Assembly: GCA_024760905.1 (NCBI GenBank)
Contig: CM045729.1
Coordinates: forward strand, 43,308,580 to 43,372,579
Length of the DNA: 64,000 nucleotides
DNA from: Plotosus lineatus
Taxonomy: Eukaryota; Chordata; Actinopteri; Siluriformes; Plotosidae
Direction of reading: 5' to 3'
Made by a program: the position numbers and the translations under genes. Position 1 is the first letter of the stretch. Each line of letters opens with the position of its first letter. Under the pieces are notes generated by a model. It had not been told where the DNA came from and ran no database searches. It saw nothing but the letters and a program-made list of their open reading frames with translations. This document shows, piece after piece, positions 1-10,089 of the stretch.

Positions 1-260
1 TCTGTTTATTTAGTGTTCTCCTGGTATTTATCGCACTTTCATTGGCACAGCGAAAGTCCCACAGATATACATTCCATTCGTGTTACAAGTGTCTTATCTG
101 CCTCTCGTTGCTTTGAATGTTTATCAGATTTTTCGTAGTTTATTTTCTGCTCATGTGATTGTCACTAAGATCATATTTGCCACAGCAGAAGTAGATAAGC
201 CTAGCACACATTAATAATTATGTAGTCTGCACAATCCTTTTAGTTAAATATTTATCAAAT
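1..260. other. hdac4 intron, no recognisable feature
   Basis: Non-coding sequence before the first SINE. No exon or repeat family recognised. It belongs to the intron only if no hdac4 exon or alternative promoter lies here; none was seen. Confidence 0.4.
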
Positions 261-637
261 AATACTACTGTATTCCCGGCAGTGGTGGTTTGGTGGTAAA
301 GGGCGCTGGATCGCTGATCCTAAGGTTGGGGGTTCAAGTCCCACTCTCCACAAGGTTGTCACTGTCCCCCCAGTGCAGCTAACTGGATTATCAAAGGCTG
401 ACCATGTCTCTCACTGTCTATGGTGTGAGGTTCATGTAAAAGAACCATTGCTGACTTTTGTAAAGAATGGCTGCAAAGCCGTCAGCGTATTTCTGCCCCT
501 TGCTAAAGGGTTGTTTCAGGAAGGGCATCCGACGTAGAAACCTATGCCAAATCAAACATGCGAATCAGATGATTCGCTGTGGCGACCCCTGATAAAGGGA
601 AAAAGCCGAAAGGAAAAAGAAAATACCACTGTATTCC
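261..637 (+). mobile_element. tRNA-derived SINE with RTE-LINE tail (family A1), with target-site duplication
   Basis: The element body is 277-621. It is flanked by AATACTACTGTATTCC (261-276) and AATACCACTGTATTCC (622-637), a 16-bp duplication with one mismatch. The head contains a box-B-like GGTTCAAGTCC after a box-A-like TGGTGGTAAAGG. The body runs to GCCGTCAGCGT. From about 513 the sequence matches the 5' leader of the RTE LINE at 51844-54818, then at about 570 switches to that LINE's 3' terminus (GATGATTCGCTGTGGCGACC) and ends in an A-rich GAAAGGAAAAAGAAA tail. Such SINEs are copied in trans by the LINE reverse transcriptase. Confidence 0.88.
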
Positions 638-1085
638 TGGTGATAAAGTGTTGATTTATTTTCTGAAACACTGCCTACGCAGTAGGTTTAGGATTTTTAG
701 AAGGATTCTCCAGTGTAAGCACTTTAACACTCAGAGATAAAGCTGTAACTATATTTTCTAAAACACAAGATTCTTTATGGCCAAAGAACCTGTGGTTTGT
801 GGTTCTCAACAGCATGACAAGCGGATTTTTTCACCTCTTCTTAATTGTGGGAAGACTGCTATGCTCTACCAAGGGACCAGCCATTGTATTTCTTTGTCCC
901 TCTGTCTTTTAGCAACAGTCTAGCAAAGTGTGTCACATGACCTACACACTTCATGATGGTGTCACACAATGGGGCGCTACCACCCAGGAACATCCCAACG
1001 CAGAGCTTCAAACACTACGTCTGATTTTAAGAGGGGTAATAAATGATAACAGGAACAAACAGGTTTCATAGATGTTCCTTTATAG
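638..1085. other. hdac4 intron, no recognisable feature
   Basis: Nothing supported: no long open frame with coding character, no known repeat and no structured motif seen. Confidence 0.4.
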
Positions 1086-1089
1086 TAAG

Positions 1090-1365
1090 TAGAGTTATAC
1101 ACACTGCCCAGCCGAAAAAAAAGAGCTGCTAATATTTACAAGGACAACATTTGGCCTTGATCAGAGCAAGTAATCTCCATGGTATGGTTGCTTGAGTTGG
1201 GCAGGTCGAGGCTCAGCAACATTAACATGCCAATAAAATGAAGTCAGCTGATGACCTGAATGTATTGAATAAGCAGCTTATCACATCAGTGGAGTTGTTA
1301 TAATGATAGTCAAATAATGAAAGAGTGGTTCAGGGAAGACATGTATAATATGCCCTTCTGTAATT
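1090..1365 (+). mobile_element. Tc1-like transposon remnant
   Basis: The stretch AATCTCCATGG to GAGCAAGCAGC-like sequence near 1170-1290 recurs at about 38508-38625 (shared blocks such as GTCGAGGCTCAG, AGCTGATGACCTGAATGTA and CCAATAAAATGAAG). The phrase GAAAGAGTGGTTCAGGGA near 1320 fits a Tc1-type transposase region. It is highly decayed, without intact reading frame or visible inverted ends. Confidence 0.5.
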
Positions 1366-1455
1366 AGCATTGTCAACAGCTCATGATAGGCTGGATGTTA
1401 AGGCATTGAGTAAACACTGAAAGAGTTTGATCAAAATTTTGAAATTTCTGCAGGG

Positions 1456-1459
<4 letters not shown>

Positions 1460-1517
<58 letters not shown>
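1460..1517. repeat. (GT)n microsatellite
   Basis: About 28 uninterrupted GT units, followed by a short T/G run. It makes spurious poly-His/Thr frames on the opposite strand. Confidence 0.97.
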
Positions 1518-1519
<2 letters not shown>

Positions 1520-1559
1520 TTTTTTGGGGGAAATGTACTGAATTAAAATTTCTTTCACG

Positions 1560-2583
1560 GGCTGCCTTAGATTCTTGACCATCTACCTTCTTCGTCCTGC
1601 ATCCATTCATCCTATTCCATTACATGTTCCATTTGAGACTGGCAGTAAAGTAAATCTCTACTTTAAAGGGCTTAAGTAAACAGCTGACGTATGATATTTG
1701 GACTGTGTGCAGTCAGCAGCATTACTCTGTGATCCTTAGGGAACCTGCGGAATATGAGGGATAACGTGTTGAAGTGTGAGTCAGGGTTAGTCGCAGGATC
1801 CCAAGTCTGCTGGATCAGCACTGTGTGGTACTGTGGTGTATGACTCTCAGAAGCACACTATGCTGAGATGCGGGATGATTCAGTCCGAGTCTTTCCTGCC
1901 AGCCGCCACTCAGGACCTGGCGTACGTCCCCTTGCAGTCAGCCCATTCATACGGATCATAGTGCCCACAGCCCTGCAGCCTAGTCTGCACTCTTCTTACT
2001 TTGATTTCCATTCTTTGCTCCTTTCTTCTCTGTTGCTCTATTTTCTTGCATTGGACCAGTGCAGTTGTACAATGGAAAGCATAATTAGCTTGTTTGAACA
2101 GTAAACAATTATGCTGTATTTTAAAGAAATGTTTGTGGAAACCTGACCAGCACACTCGTATGTGCTTTTTGAAAAACCTATTCCAGATTTATTCCTCCTT
2201 TTGTTCTGTAATAACCTTCACTCTTCTGGGAAGGATTTCCACTAGATCTCGGAGTGTGGCTGCGGGGATTTGTTCTCATTTAACCACGAGCAGTAGGGAA
2301 GTTGTGCACTGATGTTAAATGAGGAGGCTCTGTGGAGGCCACTAGAGTTCATTTACAGCAATATTGGCAAACCATGTGTCTTTGTATCTTGTTTAATTCA
2401 CAGTGGCATTATCATGCTGTGACAGACCTGGCACCCTTTATTCCAATAAAGGGAAATTCATGTTACAGTATGTAAAGGTGAGTTTCCAACTTTGTGGCAA
2501 CAGCTTAGGAAAGGTCCCTATATGGCTGTGTTGGTTGACTGTCCACATAGTACATATAGCATGTATACATATTTTCTGATATA
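1560..2583. other. hdac4 intron, no recognisable feature
   Basis: Ordinary intronic sequence. Several short open frames lie here on both strands but none has domain similarity or splice context. Confidence 0.4.
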
Positions 2584-3229
2584 CAGTGGTACCTCACCTT
2601 ACGATAGTCCCATCAAACAAGAAAAACATTTTCCTAAAATTTTTGTCTCTGGATACGAAACAAGTTCACGTTATGAAAGCACCATCTCAAAAATTCAAAC
2701 AATGTACGAATTGCTCTCCCATTGACTATCTCCCAACATCCCACCCCACTGGCCTCCCATTGACTAGGAGGGATGATGCAGCTCCCTCCCATTGGCTATT
2801 ATGCAGCTATATCTCCATAATACCCATGATGCCTTTCATGTAAAGGACAGAGTTACTGCTGTTTCATGAGTTTTTCGAGTGTGCTCATTGCAGCTTTATT
2901 TTTTGGCTCAGGCTTTTAACCTTGCATAAACATTTGTAAGATTATAACTCTGCTAAGAATACATGGTCAACACGAAGTAACAGGCATGTGATTCCGTCTT
3001 TTTCATTTCCACGGGTTAAAAAAAAAAAATTAAATCCATCTTTTTTTCATAAAAAACGCTTTAAATAAATCTCATTTTGTTTTATTCTGAATCCAACTTT
3101 TTAACGAGCTCCCTGCATGTAATGGGGACTGTGATTGGCTGACTATGCTGACGTAATGCATTTTGGCTAATAGTCATGCATTTTGGCCAATCAATGCTTC
3201 CGTAGTACCCATATGTCTAATTCCCTACA

Positions 3230-3720
3230 TGTCAGCAGACAGATGACGTTGTGGAGAGAAAGGACGCTGTGCGAATAAAAGAAATTGACAAATTGGTCAA
3301 AAATAAGTTCCGCTGGGACTGGATGGAAAAAGAATACAATACTACCATCGGAAAAAAGATTGTGACGACGTTATTCGGCGATTTCATTCGCAAGATTGAT
3401 CGGCCTGGAAAAGTATTGTGCACGTGGTGTCACAATGAAATAGACTATGGATCGCATGGATATTCAAAGCATTACAATGCCACGCAAATCGCCAGAAGCA
3501 TGTTAAACAACTACATGCAAGAAAAACAAACGCTTCGCTTGATGTGACTTTTGGATGTAAACCGAAAGTAAGTGCACCTTACGGAATTCATCCCTTGTTT
3601 ACGGCCAACAATACAAAGATCGAAAGAAAGAATCCGCCACGACAGCCGATGCCCGTTGCGGATAGAGTAGTTAACAATCAGGTAGGTAGTGTGGAAATAA
3701 TTTAAAATTTGACTTGTGCA
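3230..3720 (+). pseudogene. hAT-like transposase N-terminus (BED-like zinc finger), frameshifted
   Basis: The open frame from 3251 encodes basic sequence and then PGKVLCTWCHNEIDYGSHGY..H, a CxxC...H pattern like the N-terminal finger of hAT-type transposases abundant in fish. The first frame stops at 3547. The homologous sequence continues in another frame from about 3505 as ASLDVTFGCKPKVSAPYGIH and on to VADRVVNNQ near 3680. One small indel around 3505-3515 therefore explains the break. The DDE catalytic part is absent. The family name comes from my recognition of the motif, not from a search. It lies inside the 2584-4862 element and is probably a nested remnant. Confidence 0.55.
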
Positions 3721-4544
3721 TGTTTATTGATTTTAATTAAAAATGAATCCTGATAATCGGGGGTTGACAAATACTATTGCCCGACGCTCGTGTCAAGTAC
3801 CGTGTTTCCCTGAAAATAAGACCTAACCATAAAATAAGACCTAGCGTGATTTTACAAGATTTTAATAGAGGCCCTCCCCTTAAAATAAGCCTGAGTTGTG
3901 ACGGCACAGGGTCACGTGACTTATGTTTACATGCCATATTGGACGGCATGATCTGGACGGATATGTGCCGTGTACCCACTTATTTTAGTTGGCTGAGTTG
4001 CGTGTACCGACTTAATTTGGTCTACTTTATAGTTGATCAACGTAAATTTCTGCGACTGTGTAAATAAAAAGCGGAGATGAAGTGATAAATAGTTTGAAAG
4101 CCAAAGCCCCGCGCTTCCCGCGCTACGTGCACCTGCTGCTGTGCACCTCGGTTGCTTCGCTGCCATTGTGTACCCACTTATTTTTTGACCACTACAGCAC
4201 TGATAGTTTTCTTATTAATAAATAACTTCATTATGACAGTGTCGTTTAAAATCAATTCAGAGTCTTATACTCTAAAATTGTTGGTCTTCTTTTTAAATTT
4301 AGTTATATTCAGTATCAATATAGATGTGGCTCTCAGAGGATTAGATTTTAAAATGTCTTTTTTTTGGCTCTCTTAGTCAAAAAGGTTCCTGACCCCTGGT
4401 TTAAAGTATTTGAAATTAAAACTAGGCCCACTGTAGGCCTCTAACTGTGAAATTAAAATTTTAAATAATTTTCATAAGGTTCTCTTTAAAAAATATATTC
4501 CTTCCAGGACACATCAATTAAGCTCCTTTTTGTAAGTATAACCC

Positions 4545-4660
4545 CAAACCTTTTTGGGGGGGGGCTTAGCCCTCCTGAACCCCCCAGCATGGGCACTTCG
4601 CCCACACCCCCCGCAGGGGGCCAAGGCGGCCCCCTTGACCCCTGCCAATTTTTCCTCCTT
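4545..4660. other. GC-rich block with G-runs and C-runs
   Basis: An island of G9, CCCCCC, CCCCCCGCAGGGGG and GGCGGCCCCC in otherwise AT-rich DNA. The runs can pair as hairpins, and the G-runs could support a quadruplex. It lies near the right end of the Tigger-like element and is probably part of an older repeat. Confidence 0.6.
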
Positions 4661-4949
4661 TTCCATAAAGGGCCATTCTCATCCCTGAAGTAAGTACCTT
4701 AAAAGGTATGCTTTTATAATTTTAAATGGGTTTAGAGGGTAGTATTGGGGGCCTTTGAATGAATCACGCGTTTTACATGTAAAATGCGGTTCTACTCACG
4801 TAAAATCCAGGTTATGAAACTGCCTCTGGAACGGATTAATTTCGTAAGGTGAGGCGCCACTGTAGTTTTAATATGTAATAGTAAGAATGTTACATTTGGT
4901 CATGATAATCCCTTTTTTAATTTATTTATGTTTTTGTTTACCCCACTTG

Positions 4950-5420
4950 TGGCACTAGTGGTGTAGTGGTTTGGGTTTTAGGTTCATGATTGATAGGTTG
5001 TGGGATGGAATCCCCATTAGACCCCAACCATGATAAAGCCCCTGGCAAAGATCAAGTCCTGTGGGCTGTTTAGACTGATGAGCCTAGTGGCTTATTCCCG
5101 GTTTCCATAGCGTGAAGCAACTAGAAGTACAACTCCTCCTGGATGGACACTAGTACATCGCAGGTTACCTTCCCAGTATATTTTACTGGTACCCATTTAC
5201 ACTGCTGGGTGAACAGAGGCACACTTGTAGTTGAGACCTTGCCCAGGGGTCTTAGCACAGTGGGGTTCCAACTGAGATTCAAACACACAACCTCCTGATC
5301 ATGAGCCCAGCACCCTAACCACTACATAAGCAGCCCCACTAGCAAGCCCCTGAGCAAGGTCTTAACCACAAGTGTGCCTCTGTCCATCCAGCAGTATGAA
5401 GAAGTACCAGTAAAACGAGG
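4950..5420. mobile_element. nested pair of SINEs (family C), one inserted in its sibling in reverse orientation
   Basis: A + strand tRNA-like head (about 4955-5045: GTAGTGG, then GGTTGTGGGATGGAATCCC) is interrupted. A reverse-strand copy of the same family occupies about 5052-5343 (head CTAACCACTAC at 5319-5329, body ending in GGTTTCCATAGCGTGAAGCA read on +). The + body resumes at 5344 (CTGAGCAAGGTCTTAACCAC). The junction sequence AAGCCCCTGGCAAAG (about 5036-5050) recurs as AAGCCCCTGAGCAAGG (5344-5359), consistent with the target duplication of the inner insertion. Confidence 0.7.
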
Positions 5421-5622
5421 GCAGCCGTGGCCTAATTGTTAGAGAAGTGGATTTGGGACTAAAAGGTCACTGGTTTGATTCTCAGACCAACAGGAAAAAT
5501 GAGTAATGGGGGGGGGGGGAGATCCCTTACCTTTCCTCCCCTTCTTCCTCCTACACAACACTAAAGTGCCCCTGAGCTTTGCACCTATCATCCAACTGCT
5601 CTGTGTCGCTTCCTACTGCTCC

Positions 5623-5672
<50 letters not shown>

Positions 5673-5770
5673 CGTGCATGTGTGCGCTCGCTGTATGTCT
5701 GTTTACTTTGAATGGGTTTAATGTAGAGCTAAATTTCCCTTTCGGAAAAATAAAATAATAAATAAATAGA
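5415..5770 (+). mobile_element. tRNA-derived SINE (family D) containing a (GT)n tract
   Basis: The head GGGCAGCCGTGGCCTAATTG..AGAGAAG..GGTTTGATTCTC is tRNA-like. The body has GTGCCCCTGAGCTTTGCACC and AACTGCTC, then (GT)n at about 5625-5668, then GAATGGGTTTAATGTAGAGC TAAATTTCCC and an A-rich tail (AAAATAAAATAATAAATAAA). A second copy with the GT tract in the same place is at 61199-61505. Confidence 0.8.
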
Positions 5771-6086
5771 CTGGAAAGGCAAATGGGGATGGTGTCCCAT
5801 TCAGGAGGAGTCACATGTAGTCGCTTCATGCTGTAGAACCAGTAAGCTCAGGTGTGAAAAGTCCACCAGACTTTACCTGCCTTCCCCACACAACTCCTGC
5901 AGTACGTCCCACCCATCACCCAGGAAAAACAATATCAGTCATATGTCATCAGTTTAATATTGGAAACTTTGAAAACTGTTGAAGTGGACTGAACTCTATT
6001 GGAAAGTAACTGTGCACTTAAATACTGACAGGTTTCTTCCTTCCTGCTGTCACTCTAAGAATCCCTCAGTACTCTTAATCAGTATA
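5770..6086. other. intron, no recognisable feature
   Basis: Nothing supported between the SINE and the next TA-flanked element. Confidence 0.4.
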
Positions 6087-6835
6087 CAGTGAGTCGTCGA
6101 CTTCCAACCGCTTTTGGTTCCGGCAGACCGGTCGTAAAGTGATCTGGTCGTATGTCGACTTTCTATCCAAATACACTCATGCCAAACAAAAACAGATGAA
6201 TAAATCTCACGCATTTAACTCCATATATCTATTTTCAATTCCACGTCACTGTGGCGCCCAGCCGAGAGCCAATCCTTTCTGTACTCCGTTGTGTGGGCGG
6301 GTCCGATACCTTCAAACTCTAATTTTATTGGATTATAACAACAGCCACAGACTGCGTATGTTATTTTTGAGTAAAAAGATACATTTTCCTCGTTTTGATC
6401 GGCTCATTTCCACGAAGCCAAGCACGGCTGGCAAGCAAACACAAATGGACAGACATAGAAAAACTTCAACCCGCAGACCAGCTGATTGCCAAAACTTGGG
6501 ACGCGCTTCCTGTCACATAAACACTGCAGCGTGTGAGTCCAATAAAATTAGAGTTTCAAGGTATCGGACCCGCCCACACAGAAAGGATTGGCTCTCAGCT
6601 TCGCGCCACAGTGATGTGGCATTGAAAGTAGATGAATAGATTTGCTCTGAGCAGTTAGAAAGTGAAGCTGCATTATCTCCTGCTTGGCCTTTTAAGATGC
6701 TGGCGCAGCCGGCAGCACAAACAACCGTCATACTCAACACTCGCACTGCACTGCCATGAATCATGCTTCACCACTTTTGCAGTCGTAAAGTCGATCAGAC
6801 GTAACTTGCATAGGTCGTAAGTCGACGAATCACTG
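6087..6835. mobile_element. TA-flanked MITE with a large internal foldback
   Basis: The ends are inverted: CAGTGAGTCGTCGACTTCCA at the left and, reverse-complemented, CAGTGATTCGTCGACTTACG at the right, with TA on both sides (6085-6086, 6836-6837). Inside, about 6224-6338 and 6533-6640 are inverted copies of each other (shared blocks CACTGTGGCGC, GAGAGCCAATCCTTTCTGT, GTGTGGGCGGGTCCGATACC). The opposite-strand DNA could form a hairpin with stem over 100 bp and loop about 195 bp. No transposase. Superfamily inferred from the TA sites. Confidence 0.85.
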
Positions 6836-6997
6836 TACTTAAAAATGATATTTTTAGGACATTTTGTAATTTATTGTTAAAAACAAAGATTATTGGACAT
6901 AGGGCCTACTGAAGTTGTAATAAATTTAATTCATGTTGGATGTTAAGCATTAAGGATTTTAAGATCAAAGTTTTGTACATTGGTGCTTTCGGTTTGT

Positions 6998-7185
6998 AGC
7001 GACACGGTGGTGTGGTGGTTAGCACGTTAACAGCGAGAAGGTCCTGGGTTCGAGTCCCAGGCTCATGCATTTCTATGGAGTTGGCATGTTCTCTTCATTC
7101 TTGTGTGGGTTTCCTCTGGGTACTCTGGTTTCCTCCTCGCTAAAGTAAACAATATAGGTTTGTCCAGCTGAGCTGTGCAAAGTTA
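6998..7185 (+). mobile_element. SINE family B (L2-type tail family), 3'-truncated
   Basis: GCGACACGGTGGTGTGGTGG TTAGCAC followed by GGGTTCGAGTCCCAGG is a tRNA-like head. GTGTGGGTTTCCTCTGGGTA is the characteristic body. The tail is missing. Confidence 0.8.
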
Positions 7186-7189
7186 CTGG

Positions 7190-8221
7190 AGATGAGCTTC
7201 ATCTTTCTTGATAAAGCTCCTTCAGCCCAGAAATCGCGAACAAATATTTGCAGCTTGTATAAGCCAATTTCCCATCTAGGGCGTTTTCAATGTGATGCCC
7301 GGCAAACTCAGTATAAACTCTGTGACCTTGACCAGGAGAAAGGTGCTTTATTAGAAACTAATTTTTATGCACTCATTCTTGCTAATGTACTCAATCCACT
7401 ACATGAAGGACTTGGCTATTATCTTGTGCATTAAGTCCATGTTTGGCAATTTGTGAGTTCCAGCCAGTTAAAGAAACCAGCCCCCTGCCAAACTCTTCTT
7501 CGCCTGCACTGTCTTCTTCTCTCCCTTGCTCTCTCACTGTCTTTCTCAGTACCCTGCCGCTCACAGCGCTGCACCCTTCTTCCAACACTGATTTATCTCT
7601 CCCTTTAGACTGGAGAGGGAGAGCCCAACAGTCCATATATCTTTCCTTTTTGTCTCTCTCTTCCTTCTTTCTTGCACTGTCTTTCCCATCTCTCTGTTTC
7701 CATCAACTACCATCAGTTTTTAATTCTACTCTGTCTTTGTCTCTCCCTGCTTGGTAAATAATGCGTTATTGCAGTAATGATAAAGTCTGAACGGAAAAAT
7801 CTGTATCCCACCAAACAGATGAGAGGAACAGATAAATAAAGGCTGCTTTAGTGTAAACAACCCACATCTTTTTCTCTCTTTTAGTCTCCCTCCCTTTGTC
7901 TCCCTTTCTCTGCATTTTCCTTATTTTCCTCTCAGTTGCGTTTTGTGGGCTGTGTGAGACAATGCGTGCCTTGCGGGCAGCACCTTCTTATTTAGCTACA
8001 CTCAGTGCCACGTTGCATTTACAGGGGATCAAGCTTGAGATGAAGAAAGAGGGAGAAAAAAGATAAGAAAAATTGGCTCTAATGAAAACCAGAAGCCAAG
8101 GCATTCTCACCATGAACTTGGAAAAGGAGAGGAGAATTGAAGTTAATTCAAACCAGCTCTCTGCAGTGCCAGATGACAAGGCTTTGAAGTGTTTTCCCCT
8201 TTTTTCCTTTTAGGTCTTTCT

Positions 8222-8258
<37 letters not shown>

Positions 8259-8990
8259 GGGTATAGGGGAGAGATTGGAAAAGCCTTTGAGCTTGACAGA
8301 TAGCCCTGGATAGTATTAACCCTTCCTTGGTCCTGGTGGTTTTACAAGTGGGCCCCATTGTTTCCTATAACCACTACTGGTCTCCCTCTTTTTTTGGAAA
8401 TTAGACAGAATTGTAGAGATGAATCATTTTTTGACAGCATGTGGTCCCTTGTCCCACTTCCAGTTCTTGCAATTTGTCTCGCTGCATTTCAGGAGAATCT
8501 ATAGAGGCCTTTGCTAATTAGCGCTCATAAATCTTCACCAACCATCTCTCGTGATCCTGATGTCTTCTGCAGAGGATCAGCTGCTGTTTGGGTCTTCGAT
8601 TGCAAGCATTTTTCTCTGTAAGACCTTTAGTGATGATAATCGGAGGTGGATTTAGAGAAGTTATTTTTAGTGAAGCAGATGAAGGCTTAATGAGAAGAAC
8701 CTTGGCATGTTTCTTGTCAATGTCATGGGAAGAAGGCGTTCTCTGATTCCTAAATATGTCTGTTTGAAAGAGCATCTGTTTGGATCATTTACAAATTGCA
8801 CTGATTCTTATTTGGTGTAACATCATATCTGGTAGATACAAAACCTACTGTTGTCCTCCAACAAGTTACTCCTGCCAAGCCGTGTTCCAGCCCAACTTGC
8901 TACGCTCCTCTGAATTGAACTTTATCAAATGTACTTCTATTCATTTAAGAGAAAAGCTGAAAGGACTCGGATAGCATGGCTGTGTCGTAT
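7190..8990. other. intron, no gene seen; pyrimidine-rich stretch and poly(T)
   Basis: About 7490-7750 is strongly C/T-rich (TCTCTC-type). About 8225-8258 is a poly(T) run. Neither looks like a coding or RNA gene, and open frames here follow from the base composition. Confidence 0.5.
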
Positions 8991-9335
8991 TTTTCACGTC
9001 TTCCTCACAACAAGACGGTCCTGGGCTCTAGTTCTGGGCTTGGTAAGAGCATTTCTGTGTGGAGTTTGCATGTTGTTCCTGTGCTTGCATGGGTTTCCTC
9101 CACAAAATCTAGTTTCCTCCCACAGTCCAAAAACATACACATTCAGGTGAATTGGCTGTTCCAAATTGCCCCCGTTGTGTGAGTGTAAATGGTTGCGTGT
9201 GTGTTGTTGATGGACCAGTGAGCTGTTCAGGGTATACTACACTTCACGCAGTGTTGGCTTAGATACGCTCCTGCGTATTGGATTGAATGGCTCAGTGAAT
9301 GAGAGGTGGCTGGATGGATGACTGAATGTTAGGAC
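8990..9335 (+). mobile_element. SINE family B, diverged
   Basis: Contains GTGTGGAGTTTGCATGTTGT, GGGTTTCCTCCAC, CAGTCCAAAAACATACACAT and a tail ending in GGATGGATGACTGAATG. The order of blocks matches the other family B copies. The head is poorly preserved. Confidence 0.75.
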
Positions 9336-9479
9336 TGTTTTACTGTCCACTGGCTGTTTTGGTTGCAACACTTACAACCATCCATGCCTTGAAACTGTCC
9401 CAAACATCAGAATTTTTAAACGTTTTCGAGATAAACTTGGCTATAAAGAACATTTGACCCACAACATGACTTTCTGCTT

Positions 9480-9522
<43 letters not shown>

Positions 9523-10089
9523 TATTTTTTCCATCAACCAAGTACCCTCACCCACTGATAGATCTAGATTCAAAATCAGAAATCGCCAGTTTTAGCAGAC
9601 TAAGTGACCAATCATTTCCCTAAAAATGTTGTTTTTTTGCAAAAGACTCAAAAGGGGCAGGTCTTCACCCTGAGGATTTGTGGGAGCAGTAGGAAATTTT
9701 CACATGAATTTTAGAACTGTTGGGAAAGTATATCGATGGTAAGCGTTTTATGATCAACATGGAATAGTGTCGTCTTTGGAGTAAAGGGCTTTGAGGTTTC
9801 TAGATAAGCTCCTGGGAAAGAGAGGAAAGCCCATTTACTGTAAATACATGTTCCTTAGACCTCGGGAAATCCAAAGAGAGTGGCACAGTCTGTTATTTTA
9901 GCACTACTGTCAGTGTACTGGCCTGTAATAACCACTGAACACAGCGGGATACTGACAGTTGACATTAATCCTGCCTCAAAAATAATATGAAAACATTTTC
10001 AAAGACTATTTTTGGTTTAATCTTCACAGTAATTGAAATATATGTAGGCTTTTGAGACTTTTAGCATCTAATCATAAAGTACAGCGGAA
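9336..10089. other. intron, no gene seen; poly(T) at about 9482-9519
   Basis: A long poly(T) run, possibly the A-tail of a reverse-strand retroposon, and otherwise featureless sequence. Confidence 0.4.

Larger units (their letters stand above)
2584..4862 (+). mobile_element. Tigger-like DNA transposon (family T1) carrying nested fragments
   Basis: The terminal inverted repeats read CAGTGGTACCTCACCTTACGA at the left and, reverse-complemented, CAGTGGCGCCTCACCTTACGA at the right. Both are bordered by TA (2582-2583 and 4863-4864), the target duplication of Tc1/mariner-superfamily elements. The left 300 bp and right 150 bp match elements at 23505-24684 and 30795-32075. The middle (about 2950-4680) is not shared with them and holds a transposase-like zinc-finger fragment (3230-3720), a repeat beginning CCGTGTTTCCCTGAAAATAA (about 3799) and a GC-rich block (4545-4660). 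These are probably nested insertions. No intact transposase. Confidence 0.8.

Noticed and set aside
277..360. Possible tRNA gene
   Set aside because: A box-B-like GGTTCAAGTCC is present, but the sequence continues into a SINE body with a LINE tail and target duplication, and the same head recurs in at least five SINEs. No functional tRNA fold was accepted anywhere in the window.
1373..1582. Poly-His/Thr frames over CA/GT tracts
   Set aside because: Produced by the microsatellites at 1460, 5625, 22089, 35670 and 36487.
6139..6639. 166-codon open frame
   Set aside because: It lies wholly within the 6087-6835 MITE, crosses both foldback arms and has no domain similarity.
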